From Chitinophagaceae bacterium (GTDB lineage Bacteria; Bacteroidota; Bacteroidia; Chitinophagales; REEL01): 37,107 bases of DNA. Positions 7,688-15,941 of this stretch are shown here, in pieces. Position 1 is the stretch's first letter. Every line of letters starts with the position of its first letter. A program made the position numbers and the translations under genes. The notes under the pieces are model-generated. The model saw only the letters and a program-made list of their open reading frames with translations. It searched no databases and had not been told where the DNA came from. Location: the NCBI GenBank assembly GCA_007695095.1, contig REEL01000073.1:1-37107 (forward strand), in the 5' to 3' direction.

Positions 7688-7695
7688 CAAAAGTA
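7688..7695 (-). promoter_or_regulatory. Possible -7 element for the repeat lipoprotein gene
   Basis: TACTTTTG on the minus strand fits the Bacteroidota TAnnTTTG element and sits 24 bases before the start codon. A TTGA is found 15 bases further upstream, shorter than the usual spacing, so only the -7 part is supported. Confidence 0.4.
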
Positions 7696-7827
7696 ATAAA
7701 ATTTATAAAATCAACCTTTAAAAATGATTTTTAAATACCTATGATTTCACAAACAACGAAACGCTAATTAAGTCAATCTATTATATTTTTTCATTTTTAA
7801 GTGATTTTAATGAGCAACAAGTTTTTT

Positions 7828-7846
7828 ATTTAGAATTATTCTAAAT
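7828..7846. promoter_or_regulatory. Palindromic operator 1 of the iron-uptake operon
   Basis: A perfect 9-1-9 palindrome, ATTTAGAATTATTCTAAAT. It lies immediately upstream of the -33 element of the iron operon promoter. A second copy differing at only two central bases is centred exactly 60 bp away. A TTTAGAA half-site is reminiscent of DtxR/IdeR-type iron boxes; Fur is the alternative. Confidence 0.75.
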
Positions 7847-7849
7847 AAA

Positions 7850-7880
7850 TTTGCAGAATTAAAAATAAGCAATAATTTTG
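7850..7880 (+). promoter_or_regulatory. Promoter of the iron-uptake operon
   Basis: TTTG at 7850-7853, a 19-base spacer, and TAATTTTG at 7873-7880 match the Bacteroidota primary sigma-factor consensus (TTTG, ~19-20 bases, TAnnTTTG). The expected transcription start is around 7886-7888, giving a leader of about 47 bases before the receptor ATG. Palindromic operators flank it on both sides. A second, weaker -7 match, TAAATTTG, lies at 7846-7853. Confidence 0.75.
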
Positions 7881-7887
7881 GGGCACT

Positions 7888-7906
7888 ATTTAGAATCGTT
7901 CTAAAT
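7888..7906. promoter_or_regulatory. Palindromic operator 2 of the iron-uptake operon
   Basis: A second palindrome, ATTTAGAATCGTTCTAAAT (8-3-8), covers the predicted transcription start. Seventeen of 19 positions equal operator 1. Binding here would block initiation or early elongation, and with operator 1 could allow cooperative repression. Confidence 0.75.
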
Positions 7907-7933
7907 AATTACTTAAACTTAATTTTATAATAA

Positions 7934-10336
7934 ATGAACAAAATATTTATGAGATTCTTTGCATCTATGGTCCTCATTACTTTATCTGCTATAACAATGC
8001 AATTATTTGCAGAAAACACTTCAAGACATCACTTAAGAGGTAATATAGTAAATAATGAAACCGAAGCTATTGGAAATGCCTTCGTTACATTGGAAGGTAC
8101 AGTTTATTCTACCGTCACAGATTTAGACGGAAACTTTATTTTAAGAAACATACCGGAAGGAAACTATAAGCTTATAGTACAGGTACTCGGTTATCAAAAA
8201 AAGGCAATAGATGTTCCGGTTAATGAAGAAAGCACGAAAGATCTGAATATTATTCTTTTAGAATCAATGTATGATATGCCGCAAATAGTTGTTTTGGGCA
8301 ACAGACACGGACTTTTTGACAGAGTTCCCGGTTCTGTTTCTGTTATTGATAAAATGCAAATTGAAAGAATTTCTCCGGTTTCCGGCAATGAAGTTTTTAG
8401 AAATACACCCGGAGTAAATGTGGTAGATGAGGAAGGCGTAGGATTAAGAGTTAACATTGGTATAAGGGGTCTGGATCCGGGCAGAAGCCGAAGCGTTTTG
8501 ATTATGGAAGATGGCATTCCGGTAGCATTGAAACCATATGGAGAACCTGAAATGTATTATACACCGGCCATTGAGAGAATGGAAGGTGTAGAAATTATTA
8601 AAGGAAGCGGTTCTATTCTTTTTGGCCCGCAAACTGTAGGTGGAGTTATTAACTACATTACTGCCGATCCACCGGCTGAATCTGAAGGTACTGTTAAGCT
8701 AACAGGTGGAGAAGGTGGATTTTTCACCGGTATGCTTCAATACGGAAATAGCTTTGGGAATAGTGGTGTTTCAATAAACTATTTAAGAAAACAGGCTGAT
8801 GCTGTTGGAATCACCAGTTACAGAATCAACGACCTAAACACTAAATTTAGAATGGATATTTCCGAAAAATCATCTTTAGGTCTGAAAATTGGTGTATATG
8901 ATGAGGTTTCTAACTCTACTTATGTAGGCATGACAACCAGTATGTATGAGTCAGGAGATTATGATAATGTTGTGTTAGCTCCAAATGATGAACTTGAAGT
9001 CAGAAGATATTCTCTAAGTGCAACTCATCAGATAAAATTCAATAAAAATATCCGATTAAGGACAACTGCTTTCGGATATACTACAACCAGAAACTGGCTT
9101 AGGCAAGATTATTCATATACACCTGTTGCAGACATGACAGGAGTTATATGGGGTGATACCTCTGTTGCAAATGGGGCAATTTATTTGAGAGACAGAACCG
9201 GAAACAGAAACAGACAATTTGAAGTGGCAGGTATTGAGCCACGCCTAAGCGTAAATTACAGATTAGGTAGTCTTGGAAACGAATTGGAAACCGGAATGCG
9301 TTTTTTATATGAAAGAGCTTTTGAACAGAGAATTAACGGCCCTATGGGTGACGTTCGTTCAGGAGATTTAAGAGATGATGAAATCAGAACCGGATATGCG
9401 TTAAGTGCTTATGCTCAAAATAGAATTATCGTTAATTCTAAGCTTAGTTTTACTGCCGGTTTAAGACTTGAGAATTATGAATATGAAAGAGATATATTAA
9501 GAACAAACTTTACAGATACTACTATTTTAGCCGGTAGTTCCACTACAAGCTTAATACCGGGAGCCGGTTTTAGTTATAGATTTACGCGATTAGCTTCTCT
9601 TTATGGCGGAGTCCACAGAGGTTTTGCCCCTCCCAGAATTAAAGATGCTATTTCTTCTGATGGCGAAGCCTATCAGCTTGATGCAGAAGACAGCTGGAAC
9701 TATGAATTGGGTATTAGAAGCACTCCTTTAAACGGACTTAGTTTTGAAGTAACCGGTTTCTTTATGGACTTCAACAACCAAATCATTCCGGTAGCTGAGT
9801 TTGCCGGTGGCGCAGGAGCAGGATTAATCAATGGAGGAAGCACCCGTCACTTAGGCGCTGAGTTTGGGTTTTCCGTAGATCCGGGTATTTTAGCCAATAC
9901 AAATTGGTCTTTCTTATTGAGATCAAGCTTCACTTATGTAAATGCTTATTATAATGAAGATCGATTTGTAGGTACGGACGGAGTCAATATTAAGAATAAC
10001 AAAACACCTTACTCTCCGGAGATACTTTTATACAATGCACTAAACATCACATCCCCATTTGGTTGGTATTTATATTTACAGGCAAACTATACCGGCGAGC
10101 AGTTTGCAGACCCTCTCAATACTGTTGAAGCTTCGGCAAATGGCAGAGTAGGTTTGATTCCTTCACATTTAGTATTGAATGCCTCTACAGGCTATAAAGT
10201 TGAACCATGGAATACTACTTTTAGTCTTAGTGTTAAAAACATTACAGATGAAAGATACATTTCTACCAGAAGGCCACAAGGTATAAGAGTTGGTCTGCCA
10301 AGGTTTATAACTGCCGGAATAAATTTCAACTTTTAA
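7934..10336 (+). CDS. TonB-dependent outer-membrane receptor, FecA-like, ferric iron uptake
   Basis: An 800-residue TonB-dependent transporter. A signal peptide (to about residue 27) is followed by a CarboxypepD_reg-like beta-sandwich (about 33-112, from LRGNIVNNETEAIG to NIILLES) that is typical of Bacteroidota receptors. The plug (about 125-240) has RGLDPGRSRSVLIMEDG from residue 178 and PYGEPEMYY, both hallmarks of the FecA-like branch. A 22-strand-type barrel ends with the outer-membrane signature ITAGINFNF. It is the first gene of an operon with periplasmic binding, permease and ATPase genes of the FbpABC type, and lies behind a promoter with twin palindromes. The ligand is probably a ferric chelate such as ferric citrate; that is inference. 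Confidence 0.9.
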   Translation: MNKIFMRFFASMVLITLSAITMQLFAENTSRHHLRGNIVNNETEAIGNAFVTLEGTVYSTVTDLDGNFILRNIPEGNYKLIVQVLGYQKKAIDVPVNEESTKDLNIILLESMYDMPQIVVLGNRHGLFDRVPGSVSVIDKMQIERISPVSGNEVFRNTPGVNVVDEEGVGLRVNIGIRGLDPGRSRSVLIMEDGIPVALKPYGEPEMYYTPAIERMEGVEIIKGSGSILFGPQTVGGVINYITADPPAESEGTVKLTGGEGGFFTGMLQYGNSFGNSGVSINYLRKQADAVGITSYRINDLNTKFRMDISEKSSLGLKIGVYDEVSNSTYVGMTTSMYESGDYDNVVLAPNDELEVRRYSLSATHQIKFNKNIRLRTTAFGYTTTRNWLRQDYSYTPVADMTGVIWGDTSVANGAIYLRDRTGNRNRQFEVAGIEPRLSVNYRLGSLGNELETGMRFLYERAFEQRINGPMGDVRSGDLRDDEIRTGYALSAYAQNRIIVNSKLSFTAGLRLENYEYERDILRTNFTDTTILAGSSTTSLIPGAGFSYRFTRLASLYGGVHRGFAPPRIKDAISSDGEAYQLDAEDSWNYELGIRSTPLNGLSFEVTGFFMDFNNQIIPVAEFAGGAGAGLINGGSTRHLGAEFGFSVDPGILANTNWSFLLRSSFTYVNAYYNEDRFVGTDGVNIKNNKTPYSPEILLYNALNITSPFGWYLYLQANYTGEQFADPLNTVEASANGRVGLIPSHLVLNASTGYKVEPWNTTFSLSVKNITDERYISTRRPQGIRVGLPRFITAGINFNF

Positions 10337-10355
10337 TTTAAAGAAACTATATTTT

Positions 10356-11366
10356 ATGAGATATCTTTTAATCTTTTTTTCAATTAGCTTGCTTTGGTCA
10401 TGTCAGGATTCAGGAGACTCTCTAAACATTTATATCAGCAGACATTATGAAATAGATGATAAGGTATTCAGGCAATTTGAAGAAAGGAGCGGTATTAAAG
10501 TAAATGTCTTAAAAGCAGATGCAGATCAGCTGATTCGAAGAATTGAAATTGAAGGAGAACATTCTCCGGCTGACATACTGATTACGGCTGATGCCGGCAG
10601 ATTAACACAGGCTGCTTCAAAGAATATGTTAGCTGAAATTCCCGGCTCCGTTTGGGAAGGTAAGCTTGATAAAAATTTAATAAGCCCTGATAAAAATTGG
10701 CTGGCAATAACTACCAGAACAAGAGTCATAGTATATAACCCTGTAAATGTTCAGTTTGAGGGGAATGAAAGCTATCTGGACTTGGCAAAACCGGAATATA
10801 AGGGAAAAATCTTAGTACGTTCTGCCGAAAATCCATACAATCAATCTTTAGCTGCATCTATTATTTATCACCATGGTACTGATAAAGCAGAGGAATGGAT
10901 TAAAGGAATTGTTGAGAATATGGCACGAACTCCAAGAGGTAACGATACGGATCAGATTAAAGGAGTAGCCGCAGGAATAGGTGATATTGCCATTGTAAAC
11001 TCCTATTATTTGGCTAAAATGCACAATTCTGCTAATCCAGAAGAACAGAGGGTGGCAGAAAGCCTTGAAATATTGTTTCCAAACCAATTGAGCACAGGTA
11101 CCCATTTGAATTTTTCAGGAGCAGCTATATTAAAAAACTCCAAAAATAAAGACCATGCTTATCAAATGCTTACCTATATGTTAGAACAAGATGCACAGGA
11201 TATTTATATGCTCGAAAATTTTGAATACCCCGCAGCTAACAACATAGAATTAAAAGGATTTTTAAAAAAATGGGAGCCATTTAGAAGAGATACTCTTCAT
11301 TTGAGTAATTTAGCTGAATTGCAAAATGAAGCAAACAGGCTTTTATATAAAAATGGTTGGAACTAA
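10356..11366 (+). CDS. fbpA: Ferric iron ABC transporter substrate-binding lipoprotein (FbpA/FutA type)
   Basis: A 336-residue binding protein. The signal is a lipobox ending at Cys16 (LLWSC), so it is anchored by lipid and not free. It starts with the family pattern NIYISRHYEIDDKVFRQFEERSG. The tandem tyrosines Tyr217-Tyr218 in IVNSYYLAK correspond to the Fe3+-coordinating tyrosine pair of FbpA/FutA. It follows the receptor gene by 19 bases and overlaps the permease gene, so operon membership is clear. It would take Fe3+ delivered through the receptor and pass it to the FbpB-type permease. Confidence 0.88.
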   Translation: MRYLLIFFSISLLWSCQDSGDSLNIYISRHYEIDDKVFRQFEERSGIKVNVLKADADQLIRRIEIEGEHSPADILITADAGRLTQAASKNMLAEIPGSVWEGKLDKNLISPDKNWLAITTRTRVIVYNPVNVQFEGNESYLDLAKPEYKGKILVRSAENPYNQSLAASIIYHHGTDKAEEWIKGIVENMARTPRGNDTDQIKGVAAGIGDIAIVNSYYLAKMHNSANPEEQRVAESLEILFPNQLSTGTHLNFSGAAILKNSKNKDHAYQMLTYMLEQDAQDIYMLENFEYPAANNIELKGFLKKWEPFRRDTLHLSNLAELQNEANRLLYKNGWN

Positions 11367-13026
11367 ATTAAAATCAATATTTAAAAAACTGCTTTCCATT
11401 AATTCTGAAAGATGGAGTAAAAGCAAATCAATAGCCGTATTACTTAGTACGGCTATTTGTATTCCTATAATTTTTATAATTTCTTACTTATTTATACCCG
11501 GTGGGGAAACCTGGAATTTCATCCTTGAAAATCTATTTTGGCACTATGTGACAGAAACTTTTATATTGATGATTTTCACTGCAGTTTTTGTAACTATCAT
11601 TGGTGTGTCAACAGCCTGGTTGGTCAGCACCTATAATTTCCCGTTTGTAAAACACTTTGAGTGGTTATTAATTTTGCCACTTGCAATTCCGGGATATATT
11701 GCTGCTTACACTTATTCCGGTATGTTTGATATTACAGGTCCGGTTTACTTCTTTCTCAATAATTACTTAGGCCATCAAAATACGATTAGCCTGCTTCCTG
11801 AAGTAAAAAGCATGTCCGGAGGCATATTCATACTGAGCATAGTATTATATCCATATGTTTATGTAGTTACCAGAGCTTATTTTTCTGTTCAATATACCAG
11901 CTATACTGAAGTTGCCTCTTCATTGGGTTTGAGCAATTTTCAAAGCTTTTTCAGATTAGCCGTTCCTATGGCCCGGCCGGCAATTGTAGCGGGAGTCAGT
12001 TTGGTATTAATGGAATTGCTAAACGATTATGGTACGGTGAAATATTTAGGTATAAACACCTTTACCATAGGTATATTTACATCCTGGTCTTCTTTCGGTG
12101 ATACCAGAGCCGCATTGAAAATAGCAGCATGGCTTTTGTTTATAGTAGTTGCTATTCTCTATCTGGAACGCAGACAAAGAGGAAGTGCCCGCTTTGAAAC
12201 ACAAGACAATACTTCTACAATTGCTACGAAACAGCATTTAAAAGGGTTCAGTGCATTTATAGCTGTTCTGGTATGCGGGCTTCCTTTTTTACTGGGATTC
12301 CTGCTACCGGTAGTTCAATTGCTATATTGGGCCAGCTTAACGTATGCAGATGTTTTAAACATGAATTTTTTGATACTTATTCAAAACAGTTTCGTATTAG
12401 CCTTTACGGCTGCAGGAATTTGTATTTTAATTGGAATTGCTCTTGCGTATTTGCAAAGAATTGAAAACTCATTTATTCAAAAAATAATTATTCGACTGGC
12501 TACGGTAGGCTATGCTATACCCGGGGCAGTTATTGCAATGGGAATATTAGTGCCTGCAGTAGCTATTGACAGGCAACTTATAGGTTTTGTGCAATTCTTT
12601 AATTCTGATTTTAACCAATTGATATTAACCGGCAGCATTGGCATTTTGGTATATGGCTATGTAGTCAGATTTTTAGCTGTAAGTTTTAACAGTTTGGATT
12701 CCGGTTTTGAAAAAATTCCCAGAGTCTTGGATGAGACTTCCAGAAGTTTAGGCTATAGTCCTTTTCAAACATTGTATAAAGTTAATTTACCTTTATTAAA
12801 GAAAAGCATTATTGCTGCCGGCATTTTAGCTTTTGTTGACATTATAAAAGAGTTACCTTTAACTTTGATTTTAAGGCCTTTTAATTTTGACACATTGGCC
12901 ATTAAAGCTTTTGAATTAGCCAGTGATGAACAAATTGCACAAAGTGCACCGGCAGCTTTGGTTATAATTATAACCGGTATTGTGCCCATTTTAATACTAA
13001 ATCGTATTTTTGCTAAACTTAAATAA
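11353..13026 (+). CDS. fbpB: Ferric iron ABC transporter permease, two fused BPD domains (FbpB type)
   Basis: About 557 residues with roughly twelve membrane helices in two homologous halves. Each half has an EAA-type loop that docks on the ATPase: EVASSLGLSNFQSFFRLAVP at residue 186 and DETSRSLGYSPFQTLYKVNLP at residue 460 (split here across adjacent segments). I prefer the ATG at 11353, which overlaps fbpA by 14 bases; an ATG at 11326 would extend the overlap to 41 bases and add nine residues of no clear value. The fused-permease layout is usual for the FbpB/AfuB ferric transporters. It is followed by the ATPase gene after 24 bases. Confidence 0.9.
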   Translation: MVGTKLKSIFKKLLSINSERWSKSKSIAVLLSTAICIPIIFIISYLFIPGGETWNFILENLFWHYVTETFILMIFTAVFVTIIGVSTAWLVSTYNFPFVKHFEWLLILPLAIPGYIAAYTYSGMFDITGPVYFFLNNYLGHQNTISLLPEVKSMSGGIFILSIVLYPYVYVVTRAYFSVQYTSYTEVASSLGLSNFQSFFRLAVPMARPAIVAGVSLVLMELLNDYGTVKYLGINTFTIGIFTSWSSFGDTRAALKIAAWLLFIVVAILYLERRQRGSARFETQDNTSTIATKQHLKGFSAFIAVLVCGLPFLLGFLLPVVQLLYWASLTYADVLNMNFLILIQNSFVLAFTAAGICILIGIALAYLQRIENSFIQKIIIRLATVGYAIPGAVIAMGILVPAVAIDRQLIGFVQFFNSDFNQLILTGSIGILVYGYVVRFLAVSFNSLDSGFEKIPRVLDETSRSLGYSPFQTLYKVNLPLLKKSIIAAGILAFVDIIKELPLTLILRPFNFDTLAIKAFELASDEQIAQSAPAALVIIITGIVPILILNRIFAKLK

Positions 13027-13050
13027 GCAGTTTAAGCGTTATAACACTAT

Positions 13051-14121
13051 ATGGAAATTTTAAAAATTCTAAATCTTTGTAAAAAGTTTACTAATGCTGA
13101 TATTTCGGCAATTCATGATTTGAATTTAACGGTTAAAGATGGTGAGCTACTTGCTTTGTTAGGAGAAAGTGGCTCCGGAAAAACTACTTTAATCAGAATG
13201 ATTGCCGGGCTTGAGAAGCCGGACAGTGGAAAGATAATTTTAAGAGATGAAGTCATCTCAGACGATGACTATTTCATGCCTCCTGAAAAAAGAGGTATCG
13301 GCATAGTTTTTCAGCATTACTCATTATTCCCACACCTTACGGTAAAAGACAATATCTCATTTGGACTAACAAAGAAGTCGAAAGAAGTACGAAATGAAGT
13401 CGTAAATCGAATGTTAGTAATGACCGGTTTGTGCGGATATGAAAAAAGGTATCCTCATGAGCTATCCGGCGGGCAACAACAAAGAGTTTCTTTAGCCAGA
13501 GCTTTGGCTACAAACCCCTCTCTAATACTTTTAGATGAACCTTTCAGTAATCTGGACACTCCTTTGCGAATAAAAATGCGTGAGGAAATACAAAAAATCA
13601 TTAAGCAAACCGGAACCACAGCAATATTAGTAACTCATGACAATCAGGATGCCCTTGCTATTTCTGACAGAGTTGCAATATTGAAAAATGGTTTATTACA
13701 CCAGATTGACACTCCAGAGTGTATTTATAAAAAACCTTGTAATTGTTATGTAGCTAATTTTTTAGGCAAAACAAATATCATCCCGGCAAAAGTTTTAAAT
13801 GGCATGTACGAAAGTCCGATAGGTAATTTTAAAATCAATGGAAGTCAGATTAGCCCAACTTCTGATAATGAAGTAATGCTTTCGGTGCGCCCCGAATGTC
13901 TTAATTTATCAAAATTAAACTCTGAGGGCGTAAAGGCTACGGTTAGAAAAGTAAGTTTCATGGGAGAATACAGGGAAGTTCTGGTTGCCATAAAGCTTAA
14001 AAACGGCAGTAGTTTTCAGTTAAAAGTACATGTAAAAAATGATATGCCTTCAGAAATTCCAAATGAAGTATATATTTCCGCAGACAAAGAAAATATTATA
14101 CCGGTTGAAAATATTTGTTAA
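13051..14121 (+). CDS. fbpC: Ferric iron ABC transporter ATP-binding protein (FbpC type)
   Basis: A 356-residue ATPase. Walker A is GESGSGKT (38-45), the Q-loop is VFQHYSLFPHLTV, the signature is LSGGQQQR (138-145), Walker B is LILLDEP with Asp162-Glu163, and the H-loop is VTHDN. The C-terminal ~110 residues form a TOBE-type regulatory domain (SVRPECLNL...). This is the Fe3+/spermidine/sulfate importer class, and its neighbours fix it as the energy unit of the ferric transporter. It ends three bases from the end of the convergent aminotransferase gene, leaving no room for a separate terminator. Confidence 0.92.
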   Translation: MEILKILNLCKKFTNADISAIHDLNLTVKDGELLALLGESGSGKTTLIRMIAGLEKPDSGKIILRDEVISDDDYFMPPEKRGIGIVFQHYSLFPHLTVKDNISFGLTKKSKEVRNEVVNRMLVMTGLCGYEKRYPHELSGGQQQRVSLARALATNPSLILLDEPFSNLDTPLRIKMREEIQKIIKQTGTTAILVTHDNQDALAISDRVAILKNGLLHQIDTPECIYKKPCNCYVANFLGKTNIIPAKVLNGMYESPIGNFKINGSQISPTSDNEVMLSVRPECLNLSKLNSEGVKATVRKVSFMGEYREVLVAIKLKNGSSFQLKVHVKNDMPSEIPNEVYISADKENIIPVENIC

Positions 14122-14124
14122 AAA

Positions 14125-15324
14125 TTAAATAGTTCTTCCGGGATACTCTTTTAAGCCTTCTTCCAGGCATTTAACTGCTTTTAGTAAAGAATTTGTTTCT
14201 AATACATACGCCAAACGAACTTCTTTTTTGCCAAGTCCGGGAGTTGCGTAAAAGCCGGAAGCCGGAGCCAGCATAACCGTTTCATTATTATAGGAAAACG
14301 ATTCCAATAACCACTGACAAAAATTATCTGTATCGTCAACAGGCAGTTCCAAAGTGGTATAGAATGCTCCGCCTGGAACCGGACAAGTTACTCCGTCTAT
14401 ATTATTCAGCGCTTCGACAACTACGTCTCTTCTCTTCGTATATTCAGCATTAACCTCATCAAAATAGGTATCCGGAACTTCAAGTCCGGCTTCTGCTAAA
14501 ATCTGTTCTATGGTTGGCGGACTTAATCTTGCCTGAGCGAACTTTAAAGCTGTTTGCATAACCAACTTGTTCTTTGAAATTAAAGCGCCAATTCTGGCAC
14601 CGCAAGCACTGTAACGCTTAGAAATAGAGTCTACCACTACCACATTTTCCTCTATTCCCGACAAATTCAATATAGAGGTATGCTTTCTGTCATCGTAGCA
14701 AAATTCTCTGTAAACCTCATCGGCAAATAAAAATAAATCATGCTTCAAAACGATATGCTTAAGAACTTCCAACTCTTCTTTTGAATATAAGTACCCGGTA
14801 GGATTATTGGGATTGCATATCATAATAGCTTTGGTCTTTTCAGTTATCAAAGCTTCAAATTGCTCAATCTTCGGTAACTTAAATCCATTTTTAATTGATG
14901 AGGTAACCGGAACAACTTTTATATTGCCTGCTGTTGCAAATCCATTATAATTAGCATAAAAAGGTTCCGGAATAATAACTTCATCTCCTGCATCAAGGCA
15001 TGAAAAAAGTCCGAAAAACAAAGCTTCAGAACCACCGGTTGTCACTATTAAATCTTCAATAGAAAGATCTATTTTATGTTTGCTGTAGTATTTTACCAGT
15101 TTATGTCTGTAAGACTCTATTCCGGCAGAATGGCTGTATTCCAGTACTTTCATATCAATATTTCGAACAGCTTCCATCATCACTGAGGGTGTTTCTATAT
15201 CCGGTTGTCCGATATTCAATTGATAAATATGGACGCCTCTCTTTCTGGCCGATTCTGCAGAGGGCACTAACTTTCTAATTGGGGAAGCGGGCATACTAAG
15301 CCCTCTGTTACTTATTCTAGGCAT
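14125..15324 (-). CDS. Pyridoxal-phosphate aminotransferase, class I/II (aspartate-aminotransferase-like)
   Basis: A fold-type I aminotransferase of 399 residues from the ATG at 15324 (MPRISNRGLSMPASPIRKL). A GTG at 15348 would add eight residues but lies inside a terminator hairpin. Visible motifs are NIGQPD near the N-terminus, TTGGSEAL, NPNNPTG, ADEVYREF and the PLP lysine at residue 236 in SISKRYSACGARIG. The C-terminal Arg in VRLAY would bind the substrate carboxylate. The substrate is not determined by sequence alone; AspC-like or alanine/aromatic types are possible. It is read leftward and converges on fbpC. Confidence 0.88.
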   Translation of the reverse strand: MPRISNRGLSMPASPIRKLVPSAESARKRGVHIYQLNIGQPDIETPSVMMEAVRNIDMKVLEYSHSAGIESYRHKLVKYYSKHKIDLSIEDLIVTTGGSEALFFGLFSCLDAGDEVIIPEPFYANYNGFATAGNIKVVPVTSSIKNGFKLPKIEQFEALITEKTKAIMICNPNNPTGYLYSKEELEVLKHIVLKHDLFLFADEVYREFCYDDRKHTSILNLSGIEENVVVVDSISKRYSACGARIGALISKNKLVMQTALKFAQARLSPPTIEQILAEAGLEVPDTYFDEVNAEYTKRRDVVVEALNNIDGVTCPVPGGAFYTTLELPVDDTDNFCQWLLESFSYNNETVMLAPASGFYATPGLGKKEVRLAYVLETNSLLKAVKCLEEGLKEYPGRTI

Positions 15325-15328
15325 TTTG

Positions 15329-15336
15329 CAAAAATA
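15329..15336 (-). promoter_or_regulatory. Possible -7 element directly before the aminotransferase ATG
   Basis: TATTTTTG on the minus strand fits TAnnTTTG. It ends only four bases before the preferred ATG, so if used it would give a nearly leaderless transcript. It overlaps the T-tract of the upstream gene's terminator, so the match could be coincidence. Confidence 0.3.
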
Positions 15337-15339
15337 AAA

Positions 15340-15372
15340 AAACTTCACAATTCAGTGGGAATTGTGAAGTTT
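15340..15372 (-). terminator. Terminator of the DUF1573 gene
   Basis: A perfect 14-bp stem (AAACTTCACAATTC at 15340-15353, GAATTGTGAAGTTT at 15359-15372, 5-base loop). On the minus strand it is followed by a T-run, as expected for an intrinsic terminator. It lies 24 bases after the DUF1573 stop and just upstream of the aminotransferase. Confidence 0.85.
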
Positions 15373-15396
15373 GCTAATTAATTTTTTAATAAAAGT

Positions 15397-15825
15397 CTAT
15401 TGATCTACAATTGAGCGTTGTCTTGTTGGCATTCCTGAAGAACTTCCTTCTTTAACTACAGTTCCTTTGATAAACAATTGCTTACTTGGCGTGTCTGCGT
15501 TCGAAGTAATGGTAACGCTTCTGTTAAAAGGTCCAACTCTGTTTTGAGTATTATACTCTACAGAAATTTTGCTTGATTCACCCGGGGCAATAGGCTCTCT
15601 TGGCCAAAAGGGTGATGTACAACCACAAGATGTTCTTACGTTAGTTAAAATAAGGGGAGAATTTCCTGTGTTTGTAAAGTGAAATTCGTGTGTAGCTTTA
15701 GGGCCTTCAGGGATTTCTCCAAACTCATGAACTTCTTCATTAAACTCAATTTTCGCAGTTGATTGTGCAAAAACAGTTATTAATGAAAAAATGCCTAAGA
15801 ATAATGTAAGTGTAACTTTTTTCAT
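15397..15825 (-). CDS. Secreted DUF1573 protein
   Basis: A 142-residue exported protein. Signal peptide to about residue 20 (SLITVFAQ), then an immunoglobulin-like DUF1573 domain (about 25-125). It begins IEFNEEVHEFGEIPEG, includes the family motif TSCGCT (two cysteines), and ends VTITSNADTPSKQLFIKGTV. The role of the family is not known; members are periplasmic or surface proteins common in Bacteroidota. It has its own promoter-like element and its own terminator, so it is probably monocistronic. The last ~15 residues are a polar tail. Confidence 0.88.
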   Translation of the reverse strand: MKKVTLTLFLGIFSLITVFAQSTAKIEFNEEVHEFGEIPEGPKATHEFHFTNTGNSPLILTNVRTSCGCTSPFWPREPIAPGESSKISVEYNTQNRVGPFNRSVTITSNADTPSKQLFIKGTVVKEGSSSGMPTRQRSIVDQ

Positions 15826-15839
15826 GGCTTAATTTTTAA

Positions 15840-15870
15840 CAAATTTAATAATTTTAAATTAGAAATGCAA
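15840..15870 (-). promoter_or_regulatory. Promoter of the DUF1573 gene
   Basis: On the minus strand a TTGC at 15870-15867, a 19-base spacer and TAAATTTG at 15847-15840 match the Bacteroidota promoter layout, with one mismatch in the -33 element. The -7 element is 14 bases before the start codon, implying a very short leader. Confidence 0.5.
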
Positions 15871-15941
15871 TTATTTTTATTTAGTGTGCAGATACTTTAA
15901 CGTAACATAAGAATAAAAAGTTTGCAAACTGAAAAAAAGTT

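Noticed and set aside
8194-8517. 107-residue minus-strand ORF in the receptor gene
   Set aside because: It mirrors the plug-domain coding sequence; the sense frame is strongly conserved.
15325-15348. GTG start of the aminotransferase at 15348
   Set aside because: It falls within the hairpin and T-run of the upstream terminator, and the ATG at 15324 begins the conserved N-terminus.
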